A DNA stretch of 5,369 bases, taken from NCBI GenBank assembly GCA_016302545.1, contig JAEDNK010000098.1, forward strand, positions 1 to 5,369. Direction: 5' to 3'. Source of the stretch: Bacillota bacterium (GTDB lineage Bacteria > Bacillota > Clostridia > Peptostreptococcales > Anaerovoracaceae). Positions 1-5,361 of this stretch are shown piece by piece. The translations under genes were made by a program, and so were the position numbers. Below the pieces are notes generated by a model. The model saw only the letters and a program-made list of their open reading frames with translations. It was not told the origin of the DNA and made no database searches. Each line of letters begins with the position of its first letter. The stretch's first letter is position 1.

Positions 1-228
1 CCTTGGAACACCTGCGGTGCTACAATGAGCACTTTCTTACAGTGCCCTCAGTGGGGAGCAGGCGGATATGCTCCGTTTGCAATTCTTAACTGGCTGAATC
101 CGTTAGTATCAATCTTCTACGGCTTCACAGGAATCTCAATGGTTAAGATGACAGACGAAGAATATGCAAGAATCTTAGAAGAAAGAGAAGCTGAAAAGGA
201 AGCTGCTTTAAAAGCTATGGAGGCTTAA
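1..228 (+). CDS. nhaC: NhaC-family Na+/H+ antiporter, C-terminal end (5' part outside window)
   Basis: The frame is open from base 1 and ends in TAA at 226-228, giving the last 75 residues of a protein that begins upstream. The segment reads PWNTCGATM, then YAPFAILNWLNPLVSIFYGF and TGISM. The PWNTCGA block and the (Y)xPFAxxNWLNPxxSIxYGFTG block are recognisable from the last membrane helices of NhaC-type antiporters, which exchange cytoplasmic Na+ for H+ at the cell membrane. The tail of about 30 residues is highly charged (DEEYARILEEREAEKEAALK), probably helical and cytoplasmic. The ATG at base 25 lies inside the conserved block, so it is not the true start. A terminator follows, so this gene ends its transcript. 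Exact ion specificity cannot be told from the fragment, and related organic-acid/Na+ antiporters share the fold. Confidence 0.82.
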   Translation, partial: PWNTCGATMSTFLQCPQWGAGGYAPFAILNWLNPLVSIFYGFTGISMVKMTDEEYARILEEREAEKEAALKAMEA

Positions 229-270
229 TCAAAAGTTCTCCTTAATATATTATAGCTTAAATAAATAAAG

Positions 271-311
271 ACCGGGGGAGTCTGGCAGATGCCGGGCTCT
301 TTCCGGTTTTT
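271..311 (+). terminator. Rho-independent terminator after the antiporter gene
   Basis: ACCGG at 271-275 pairs with CCGGT at 303-307. Inside it, GAGTCTGGC pairs with GCCGGGCTC, including G-T wobbles, around a four-base AGAT loop. The hairpin runs straight into TTTTT (307-311). It lies 42 bp after the antiporter stop codon. Confidence 0.85.
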
Positions 312-362
312 GCCTTTTGTCGTTAAAACACTGCCAAGAATGGCTTCAATCTGCTAAAAACA

Positions 363-392
363 TTGGAAAAAAAGAAGAATTGGAAATATAAT
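363..392 (+). promoter_or_regulatory. Probable sigma-A promoter of the LuxR-type regulator gene
   Basis: A perfect -10 hexamer TATAAT lies at 387-392. TTGGAA at 363-368 matches the -35 consensus at 4 of 6 positions, with an 18 bp spacer. Transcription would start near base 399 and give a leader of about 38 nt before the ATG at 437. It sits after the upstream terminator, which supports independent transcription of the regulator gene. Confidence 0.6.
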
Positions 393-423
393 ATAGCTAA
401 TGGTAAACACCCTCACTGTGTGT

Positions 424-431
424 GGAAAGGG
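424..431 (+). promoter_or_regulatory. Ribosome binding site fixing the regulator start at ATG 437
   Basis: GGAAAGGG ends 5 bases before ATG 437. The in-frame GTG at 422 overlaps this site and has no purine-rich site of its own upstream, so ATG 437 is the better start. Confidence 0.65.
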
Positions 432-436
432 AAAAA

Positions 437-1417
437 ATGGACAGGATTATAGAACTTGGGTACATATTGACCCTGCTCATAAGCATTGCTTGCATTACAG
501 TACACGCAGCCATCAGGGCAAAAAATCTAACATCGGCAAGCAGAATGCTGAAGTGGAAGAGCACCACTGTTTTTTTGATTCTTGTAATGGCATTCAATGT
601 GTGTGATTTCCTGATACTATACATTAACCATAGTGTAAGTGCGGGGGTAATTGCGTGGATTTATGTTATAGAAAATCTGCTGGAAGTGGGCTTGGCCTAT
701 GCCATGATTTGTATGGAAAGGGACTATGCGGGCGCGCAAAATCCCCACTGGCTCGATATTATCTTTGTAATAGTGGCGATGATAATCTTTTACGCTGATA
801 GTGTTTATACTCTGGGACCTTTGTTTAAAAGTGAGAGTACATATGTAATCAGCATGATAATTCTTAACCTGATACCGATTATTCTTCTGGCGTTCCTGGG
901 ATTTAGATTCTGGTATCAAGGGAGAGAACACCGTGAAAAGGACGGGCAAAGAATGACAGATGTTTATATGCTGATATATAATCTGGTCTGCATAATACTG
1001 TGTGTCATTTCCACAGCCAGTATCGTGGATTCAAGAACCAGACATGATTTTATCGGATACGATAAAGAAATATATGTGGCATTCTGGTTTGTATTCAATG
1101 TGGCAAATTTCATCTTTATTTGGCGTTCCTGTGTGGTGGATGAGAGAGATGAGGTCCAGCGTATACAGAGTCCGGAGGAAAAGCTGGCAAGCATTATGGA
1201 TAGCTTCAACCTGTCCCAGAGGGAGAGAGAAATCGCCGAGCTTATCTATCAGGGCAAAAATAACAAAGAAATTGCAGCAATCCTGTACCTGTCACCGAAT
1301 ACCATCAAGGTACATGCATCCAATCTCTACAGAAAATTGGGCGCTGCAAACAGAGTGCAGGCATCACAGGTGCTGAGAGGTGAGGAAATAACAGCCGTAT
1401 CAAATGAAGAAGAATAG
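437..1417 (+). CDS. Membrane-anchored LuxR-family transcriptional regulator
   Basis: The protein has 326 residues in two parts. The N-terminal 230 residues are very hydrophobic, with about seven likely membrane helices near residues 4-26, 44-64, 69-93, 104-125, 136-156, 175-197 and 211-230. A charged linker (about 231-252) leads to a LuxR/GerE-type helix-turn-helix at about 255-313. Its hallmarks are LSQREREIAELI, the G-x-x-N-K-E-IA block, LSPNTIKVHASNLYRKLG and the closing NRVQA. The DNA-binding domain should therefore face the cytoplasm while the membrane part senses or is held by something in the envelope; that is inference. I see no receiver domain, kinase or autoinducer-binding domain, and no membrane-part family I can name. 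It is flanked by its own promoter and terminator, so it is probably monocistronic. The target genes are unknown; the hydrogenase and transporter downstream lie beyond a gene on the opposite strand and are not obviously linked to it. Confidence 0.85.
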   Translation: MDRIIELGYILTLLISIACITVHAAIRAKNLTSASRMLKWKSTTVFLILVMAFNVCDFLILYINHSVSAGVIAWIYVIENLLEVGLAYAMICMERDYAGAQNPHWLDIIFVIVAMIIFYADSVYTLGPLFKSESTYVISMIILNLIPIILLAFLGFRFWYQGREHREKDGQRMTDVYMLIYNLVCIILCVISTASIVDSRTRHDFIGYDKEIYVAFWFVFNVANFIFIWRSCVVDERDEVQRIQSPEEKLASIMDSFNLSQREREIAELIYQGKNNKEIAAILYLSPNTIKVHASNLYRKLGAANRVQASQVLRGEEITAVSNEEE

Positions 1418-1418
1418 G

Positions 1419-1454
1419 GAAAGCGAGTGAAGAAAATCACTCCTTTCTTTTTTT
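1419..1454 (+). terminator. Terminator between the converging regulator and dinB genes
   Basis: GAGTGA (1425-1430) pairs with TCACTC (1437-1442) around AGAAAA. GAAAG (1419-1423) pairs with CTTTC (1443-1447), with C1424 bulged. Seven T residues follow at 1448-1454. It starts 2 bases after the regulator's stop codon. In the dinB direction the following tract is only modestly T-rich (CTTTCCCTATTC), so it works mainly on the plus strand. Confidence 0.8.
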
Positions 1455-2699
1455 GCTGCCGCAGCCCTCTTCTTCCTCGTAGCTTCTCACAAAGGCTCCT
1501 ATATCGTTGTCTATTACAGCAGCAAACCCGATGGAGGCGCTGCCGTATTTTTTTCGCACCTCGTCCATGGTGCGCTCTATCTGTTCACCTTTTTTGCGGC
1601 TTATGCTGTCACCGCCGAAGATACTGAGCTGCTCGTCAAAGATTTCGTCGGTAAGGTTTATACCTGTTATAGTCAGCATTCTTATAGGACTGCCTTTTTT
1701 CCACGAGGAGTGTATTATGTCTATGGCGCTGTTGGCAAGCTCGCATGCCAGATTGGTTGGGGTGAAGAACTGCTTCTGCCGTGAAATAACTTTAAAATAA
1801 GGGTCTTTTATATCCACCTTTACACCGCATGCCTTCATTCCGTATTTTCTAAGCCTTCCGGCTACCGTGTCCGAAAGAGAGGTAACCGCTGTTACTATGT
1901 CGTCTTCTGTTACAAGATCACGGGAAAATGTGATGCCGTTTCCCACGGATTTTATCTTCTCACCTTCGCCCACACGGGCAACCGGACTTTCATCCAGTCC
2001 GTTGGTATATTCCCAAAGCTGTCTGCCCTGTTTGCCCAGCATTCCTTCCAGCACATCAGGATTTGTGACAGCAATATCGCCGATGGTATTTATGCCTGCT
2101 GAGGTAAGCTTCTGCGCGGTCACCTTTCCTACAAAAAACATTTCACGGGCGGGGAGAGGCCAAAGGATTTCCCTGTAATTTTCCCGGGAAATGACGGTAG
2201 TGGCGTCAGGCTTCTTGTACTCTGAGCCCATCTTGGCAAAAATCTTGTTAAAGGAAACTCCTGCGGAGAGGGTCAGTCCAAGCTCCTTTTTTACCGTCTC
2301 TCTTATAGTGTCGGCAATCTCCTCTCCGCTGCCGAAGAGGCTTTGGCTGGCGGTAACATCAAGCCATGACTCGTCTATGCTGAAGGGCTCCACCATATCG
2401 GTGAACCGCTGATATATTTCGTTTATAAGCTTCGAATAATGCTTGTATCTGCTCATGTGAGGCGGCACAAACTGCAAATCGGGACATTTTTTAAGGGCCT
2501 GCCACACGGTTTCCGCCGTGACCACTCCCGCTTTTTTTGCCAGCTCGTTCTTAGCCAGAATTATTCCGTGGCGTTTGTCCGGATTGCCGCAGACTGCCAT
2601 AGGTCTGTCTCTGAGCTCAGGATGGGAAAGCAGTTCCACCGACGCAAAAAATCCGTTCATGTCGCAGTGGAGTATGACTCTGTCCCTGTGCTCACTCAT
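1437..2699 (-). CDS. dinB: DNA polymerase IV (Y-family, DinB)
   Basis: This 420-residue protein is an error-prone translesion DNA polymerase that copies past damaged bases. The palm motif CDMNGFFASVE (residues 12-22) carries catalytic D13 and the aromatic steric gate F18. SIDESWLDVT (107-116) supplies D109 and E110. The polymerase fold continues with SFNKIFAKMGSEYKKPD (149-165) and a helix-hairpin-helix region at FVGKVTAQKLTSAGINTIGD (189-208). The little-finger domain starts near KSVGNGITFS (250-259). QLSIF at 357-361 resembles the beta-clamp binding motif QL[SD]LF, so processivity-clamp docking is likely. The length exceeds E. coli DinB (351 aa) but is usual for clostridial forms. The start at 2699 is chosen because AAAGGAGG lies 7 bases upstream and the family's N-terminus fits there; a further in-frame ATG at 2771 lies upstream of the predicted transcription start. 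The promoter carries a LexA-like box. The last codons overlap the neighbouring gene's terminator. Confidence 0.96.
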   Translation of the reverse strand: MSEHRDRVILHCDMNGFFASVELLSHPELRDRPMAVCGNPDKRHGIILAKNELAKKAGVVTAETVWQALKKCPDLQFVPPHMSRYKHYSKLINEIYQRFTDMVEPFSIDESWLDVTASQSLFGSGEEIADTIRETVKKELGLTLSAGVSFNKIFAKMGSEYKKPDATTVISRENYREILWPLPAREMFFVGKVTAQKLTSAGINTIGDIAVTNPDVLEGMLGKQGRQLWEYTNGLDESPVARVGEGEKIKSVGNGITFSRDLVTEDDIVTAVTSLSDTVAGRLRKYGMKACGVKVDIKDPYFKVISRQKQFFTPTNLACELANSAIDIIHSSWKKGSPIRMLTITGINLTDEIFDEQLSIFGGDSISRKKGEQIERTMDEVRKKYGSASIGFAAVIDNDIGAFVRSYEEEEGCGSKKRKE

Positions 2700-2706
2700 G
2701 GCTGCG

Positions 2707-2714
2707 CCTCCTTT
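2707..2714 (-). promoter_or_regulatory. Ribosome binding site of dinB
   Basis: Read on the minus strand, AAAGGAGG ends 7 bases before the ATG at 2699-2697. This near-perfect Shine-Dalgarno site decides the dinB start. Confidence 0.85.
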
Positions 2715-2738
2715 CCGCCTCATGTCTTTCTTACAGCA

Positions 2739-2767
2739 ATTATACCAGAAGAACTTATGTTTGTCCA
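2739..2767 (-). promoter_or_regulatory. Sigma-A promoter of dinB with extended -10
   Basis: On the minus strand, -35 TGGACA (2767-2762, 5 of 6 consensus) is followed after 17 bp by a perfect -10 TATAAT (2744-2739), preceded by TGG to form the extended -10 TGnTATAAT. Transcription should start near 2732, giving a leader of about 33 nt. The spacer contains a LexA-like box, so a bound repressor would block RNA polymerase. Confidence 0.82.
2750..2763. promoter_or_regulatory. Candidate LexA (SOS) operator in the dinB promoter
   Basis: On the minus strand the 14-mer is CAAACATAAGTTCT. It matches the Firmicute LexA box CGAACATATGTTCG at 11 of 14 positions, with the GTTC half intact and the other half AAAC instead of GAAC. 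It lies wholly inside the -35/-10 spacer apart from its first bases, the usual place for a repressor site, in front of a gene that is SOS-controlled in many bacteria. Confidence 0.6.
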
Positions 2768-2779
2768 GCATCGCCGCCT

Positions 2780-2792
2780 ATTGTTCTACAAT
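2780..2792. promoter_or_regulatory. Short palindrome between the divergent promoters (possible operator)
   Basis: ATTGT-TCT-ACAAT is a perfect 5 bp inverted repeat. It is followed by an overlapping 8 bp palindrome ACAATTGT (2788-2795). It lies upstream of both -35 boxes, 12 bp from that of dinB and 20 bp from that of the hydrogenase. Its regulator, if any, is unknown. It only partly resembles the redox-repressor Rex consensus (TTGTnAAnnnnTTnACAA). Confidence 0.25.
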
Positions 2793-2812
2793 TGTTTATT
2801 ATGTATGCGGGG

Positions 2813-2841
2813 TTGTAAAGAAGATAAAAATTTGGTATCAT
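2813..2841 (+). promoter_or_regulatory. Probable sigma-A promoter of the hydrogenase gene
   Basis: TTGTAA (2813-2818, 4 of 6 consensus) and TATCAT (2836-2841, 5 of 6) are 17 bp apart. TGG directly before the -10 makes an extended -10 element. Transcription would start near 2848, about 28 nt before the TTG start at 2876. The -10 overlaps the ATG at 2840, so that ATG would not be in the transcript. Confidence 0.65.
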
Positions 2842-2858
2842 GAAGAATCATATATATC

Positions 2859-2866
2859 GGAAGGAG
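2859..2866 (+). promoter_or_regulatory. Ribosome binding site fixing a TTG start for the hydrogenase
   Basis: GGAAGGAG ends 9 bases before TTG 2876 and 3 bases before TTG 2870. No such site precedes the in-frame ATG at 2840. The spacing favours TTG 2876. Confidence 0.7.
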
Positions 2867-2875
2867 AATTTGAAA

Positions 2876-4315
2876 TTGAAGCTTTTTGACAATAAGGTTC
2901 AGGAAACGAAATATAAGGTGCTGAGAGAGGTTGCATATCAGACATGGAAGGGAAACGATGCCTTTGCGGAATTCAACGAAATAGCCAGCGAGGTGATTCC
3001 AAAGGATGAGCCCCCTCAGACCTGCTGCATATACAAGGACAGAGCGGTGGTTGCTGAGAGAATCAGACTTGCCCTCGGAGGCAGCCGCAACAACAGAAAT
3101 ATAGTTCAGGTAATCAAAATTGCCTGTGATGAATGTCCCGAGGCAGGATATGTGGTGACGGATCTCTGCAGGGGATGCCTTGCCCACAGCTGCAGTCAGG
3201 CATGTAAGCGTGATGCCATAACCATAGACGAACACCAGCGTGCCTCTATAGACAAGAGCAAGTGTGTGGAATGCGGCAAATGCGCCAAAGACTGCCCTTA
3301 CGGAGCCATACATAATTTCCAGAGACCCTGCGAAAGAGCATGTAAGGTGGGAGCTATTTCCATGGGACCCGGCGGAGAAGCTGCCATAGATGAGAACAAG
3401 TGTATAGACTGCGGAGCCTGCGTGTACCAGTGTCCTTTCGGCGCTACAGTTGATGTGTCCAGCATAGTGAGCATCATCAAGGAAATACAGGAAGCAGAAG
3501 ACAAATGTGAAAGAGGCAAGATGATAGCAATCGTTGCTCCCGCTATCGCCAGCCAGTTCCTTTATGCATATTTGGGACAGGTTATTACAGGAATAAAAAA
3601 GCTGGGCTTCGATGAGGTGCTGGAGGTTGCAGTAGGCGCAGAGATGGTGGCATACAAGGAAGGTCTTGAGCTTAAGGAAAAGGGCTTTCTCACATCCTCC
3701 TGCTGTCCTGCTTTCGTGAAGTATATAGAAACCAAGCATCCCAAGATGGCGGAACACATTTCTCACAATCTTTCTCCTATGGCGGAGCTGGCTAAGAGCA
3801 TCAAGGAGAAAAAGCCGGATTCGGTTATTGTTTTCATAGGTCCCTGCATAGCCAAGAAAGCAGAGATAAGAAAGGAAAGTGTAAGCCGGTATGTGGATTA
3901 CGTTATGACTTTCGAGGAGCTTCAGGCACTTTTTGACAGCCGCGACATTTTGCTGAAAGAGCAACCCATAACCGAATGGAATCAGGCGTCTTATTACGGA
4001 AGAATGTTTGCACGCTCAGGCGGACTGGTGGCGGCAGTGGAGCAGACACTGAAGGAACTTGAAATCAATGATTTCGAATACAAGCCGGTGGTCTGTCAAG
4101 GCATCGACCAGTGCAAGACGGCTCTGCTGAAGGCCTCCAAAGGCGTCCTTGACGGCAACTTTATCGAAGGTATGGCCTGTATGGGCGGCTGCGTAGGCGG
4201 AAACGGAAATCCGGCAAGACACGAGGAGATCCCGAGAGAAATGCGTGAGCATATCGAGGACGCCGAAAACACCACTATTATGGAAAACGTAAGAAAAGCT
4301 ATCAACATTTACTAA
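2876..4315 (+). CDS. Monomeric [FeFe] hydrogenase, probably group B
   Basis: The 479-residue protein should interconvert protons and H2 with ferredoxin as electron partner, in the cytosol; no signal peptide is seen. The N-terminal half carries 18 cysteines: C50-C51, C84xxC87, C98xxC101x4C106x3C110, a ferredoxin motif C130xxC133xxC136xxxC140P, C152xxxC156, and a second ferredoxin motif C176xxC179xxC182xxxC186P. This suggests several [4Fe-4S] clusters wiring electrons inward. The C-terminal half is the H-cluster domain. Its L1 motif is TSSCCPAF (273-280), L2 is IGPCIAKKAE (321-330) and L3 is EGMACMGGCVGGNGNP (431-446). By alignment with clostridial CpI, C276 is the proton-relay cysteine; C277, C324, C435 and C439 hold the cluster. 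CpI-type enzymes have MPC where this has GPC. These variant motifs and the domain order fit group B, whose physiology is poorly known. The start TTG 2876 is chosen from the promoter and ribosome binding site. No maturation genes (hydE, hydF, hydG) are present here. Confidence 0.9.
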   Translation: MKLFDNKVQETKYKVLREVAYQTWKGNDAFAEFNEIASEVIPKDEPPQTCCIYKDRAVVAERIRLALGGSRNNRNIVQVIKIACDECPEAGYVVTDLCRGCLAHSCSQACKRDAITIDEHQRASIDKSKCVECGKCAKDCPYGAIHNFQRPCERACKVGAISMGPGGEAAIDENKCIDCGACVYQCPFGATVDVSSIVSIIKEIQEAEDKCERGKMIAIVAPAIASQFLYAYLGQVITGIKKLGFDEVLEVAVGAEMVAYKEGLELKEKGFLTSSCCPAFVKYIETKHPKMAEHISHNLSPMAELAKSIKEKKPDSVIVFIGPCIAKKAEIRKESVSRYVDYVMTFEELQALFDSRDILLKEQPITEWNQASYYGRMFARSGGLVAAVEQTLKELEINDFEYKPVVCQGIDQCKTALLKASKGVLDGNFIEGMACMGGCVGGNGNPARHEEIPREMREHIEDAENTTIMENVRKAINIY

Positions 4316-4326
4316 TATTACTAATA
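4309..4326. repeat. Two tandem copies of TTACTAATA spanning the hydrogenase stop
   Basis: TTACTAATA occurs twice without a gap (4309-4317 and 4318-4326). The first copy contains the hydrogenase stop codon TAA. It is probably a small slippage duplication. No hairpin forms here, so it does not separate the two flanking genes. Confidence 0.7.
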
Positions 4327-4330
4327 ATCG

Positions 4331-4338
4331 AGAGGGGG
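4331..4338 (+). promoter_or_regulatory. Ribosome binding site of the MFS gene
   Basis: AGAGGGGG ends 9 bases before ATG 4348 and is the only good site in the short gap after the hydrogenase gene. Confidence 0.65.
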
Positions 4339-4347
4339 CGCACGAGC

Positions 4348-5196
4348 ATGCGCAATATTGTTTTCCTCGGGCTTATAAGCTTTTTTATGGATGTAAGTTC
4401 CGAGATGGTATATCCTATTATCCCTTTATATCTGACCGCGGCGTTCGGAGCCACTCCGGCGCTGGTCGGCGTTATCGAGGGGATTGCGGAAAGCACCGCC
4501 AGCCTTTTGAAGGTTTTCAGCGGATATATAACAGACAAATACAAAAAGAAAAAGCCCATAGCTTTCGCCGGCTATGCGACAGGACTTCTGTACAAGCTGG
4601 AGCTGCTATTTGCAGGAAGCTGGGCGGGAATACTGGCAGCCCGTGTCATAGACCGCTTAGGAAAGGGCATACGCACAGCGCCCCGCGATGTCATGGTCAG
4701 CGAAAGCACAGAGGGCGACACCATGGGAAAAGCCTTCGGAGTACATAAAGCGCTGGATATGGCAGGCTCGGCCCTTGGAATTATCCTTTCGTATATTCTA
4801 TTAAAGGGTCTGGCAGCTGGCTCCGGCTCAGGGCAGGGTATCAGCGTCACAGGAACGGATATGGTGGATACATACAGGCTCATTTTTATTGTTTCCACCG
4901 TGCCTACTGTGCTGGCTCTGTTTATTTTTGCCGTTTACGGTGTATTTACGGCCATGACAGCAGGGGTTGAACGGGCTTTGATTGCTGAAATCGCTCCTAT
5001 AGAACTGAAAGGAACAATGCTTGGTCTTCATTCTACGGTTTCCGGTGTTGCCCTTCTTCCGGCCAGCGTCATATTTGGATTCCTGTGGGATCGATTCGGA
5101 ACTGCTGTACCTTTCCTCTTCGGTGCTGCAATGTCCATGGTGGCCGCAGTGCTGCTGATGGTATTTTTCAGGCAGAACGGCAAATCTGAGTATTGA
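4348..5196 (+). CDS. MFS transporter with an apparent in-frame internal deletion
   Basis: The 282-residue reading frame is a major facilitator superfamily membrane protein. The N-terminal half is typical of a family of about 390-400 residues: SFFMDVSSEMVYPIIPLYLT (11-30), GVIEGIAESTASLLKVFSGY (41-60), the motif A-like loop SGYITDKYKKKKP (58-70), and DRLGKGIRTAPRD (102-114) followed by KAFGVHKALDMAGSALG (128-144). The C-terminal end is also typical: YGVFTAMTAGVERALIAEIA (197-216), KGTMLGLHSTVSGVALLPAS (221-240) and FGFLWDRFG (243-251). Between them, around residues 186-195 (bases 4903-4932), the end of helix 6 runs directly into what should be about helix 10. Some 100-120 residues, including the central loop and helices 7-9, seem missing. 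About eight helices remain, so transport function is doubtful. The gene starts 32 bp after the hydrogenase stop with no terminator between, so co-transcription is likely. The substrate is unknown. Confidence 0.8.
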   Translation: MRNIVFLGLISFFMDVSSEMVYPIIPLYLTAAFGATPALVGVIEGIAESTASLLKVFSGYITDKYKKKKPIAFAGYATGLLYKLELLFAGSWAGILAARVIDRLGKGIRTAPRDVMVSESTEGDTMGKAFGVHKALDMAGSALGIILSYILLKGLAAGSGSGQGISVTGTDMVDTYRLIFIVSTVPTVLALFIFAVYGVFTAMTAGVERALIAEIAPIELKGTMLGLHSTVSGVALLPASVIFGFLWDRFGTAVPFLFGAAMSMVAAVLLMVFFRQNGKSEY

Positions 5197-5210
5197 CGGC
5201 TGTGCCTCCT

Positions 5211-5235
5211 CGAGGTTCGAATCCTCTATTATCAG
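5211..5235 (+). other. tRNA 3'-end-like fragment (T-arm remnant)
   Basis: CGAGG-TTCGAAT-CCTCT has the form of a tRNA T-arm: a four-pair stem, with a C-T mismatch at its base, and the canonical TTCGAAT loop. It is followed by ATTATCA plus G where the acceptor strand and discriminator would be. No matching 5' acceptor half (TGATAAT) or anticodon arm is found upstream, where the MFS gene ends 14 bp away, and there is no CCA. It looks like a leftover or duplicated tRNA 3' end, possibly from recombination at a tRNA gene. Chance resemblance is possible. Confidence 0.4.
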
Positions 5236-5244
5236 TGAATATAA

Positions 5245-5282
5245 GACAACGAAAGCAGGGCACAAACCCTGCTTTCATTGTC
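5245..5282. terminator. Strong hairpin between the converging MFS and tRNA-Pro transcripts
   Basis: GAAAGCAGGG (5251-5260) pairs perfectly with CCCTGCTTTC (5267-5276) around CACAAA. After a C-A mismatch, GACAA (5245-5249) pairs with TTGTC (5278-5282). The A and T runs lie within the stem, as in bidirectional terminators. No long T-run follows on either strand, so efficiency is uncertain. Confidence 0.65.
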
Positions 5283-5284
5283 TA

Positions 5285-5361
5285 TGGTCGGGATGACAGG
5301 ATTCGAACCTGCGGCCTTTGCGTCCCGAACGCAACGCTCTACCAAACTGAGCCACATCCCG
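5285..5361 (-). tRNA. tRNA-Pro (anticodon CGG), CCA encoded
   Basis: A complete 77-nt cloverleaf reads on the minus strand. The acceptor CGGGATG pairs with CATCCCG, and the discriminator is A with an encoded CCA. The D-arm is GCTC-AGTTTGGTA-GAGC. The anticodon stem TTGCG/CGCAA encloses the loop TTCGGGA, giving anticodon CGG (bases 5327-5325), which reads the proline codon CCG. The variable loop is AGGCC. The T-arm is GCAGG-TTCGAAT-CCTGT. Only 8 bp of upstream sequence lie inside the window, so its promoter and any neighbouring tRNA genes cannot be seen. Confidence 0.97.

Noticed and set aside
229..436. A small gene or riboswitch between the antiporter gene and the regulator gene
   Set aside because: Apart from the terminator, promoter and ribosome binding site, I see no convincing reading frame with a start signal and no conserved RNA fold.
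1002..1376. A 124-codon open frame on the plus strand inside the LuxR-type gene
   Set aside because: It is a different frame of a gene whose helix-turn-helix is clear; the translation has no domain character.
2700..2771. Longer dinB starting at the in-frame ATG at 2771
   Set aside because: That ATG is upstream of the predicted transcription start and of the -35 box, while the ATG at 2699 has AAAGGAGG at the right distance and fits the family N-terminus.
2780..2797. Rex (NADH-sensing repressor) operator in front of the hydrogenase
   Set aside because: TTGT and ACAA halves are present but only 3 bp apart, whereas Rex sites have a longer spaced 18 bp palindrome. It is kept only as an unnamed palindrome.
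2786..3964. A 392-codon open frame on the minus strand opposite the hydrogenase
   Set aside because: It lies almost wholly antisense to a gene with clear iron-sulphur and H-cluster motifs, has no family features and no ribosome binding site that I can see, and its length is explained by the codon bias of the real gene.
5160..5236. A complete tRNA gene ending at the T-arm-like hairpin
   Set aside because: No 5' acceptor strand complementary to ATTATCA, no D-arm and no anticodon arm could be placed in the preceding 75 bases, most of which encode the MFS C-terminus.
4828..5265. A 145-codon open frame on the minus strand over the end of the MFS gene
   Set aside because: It is antisense to conserved membrane-protein sequence, runs through the tRNA-like fragment and part of the hairpin, and shows no recognisable domain.
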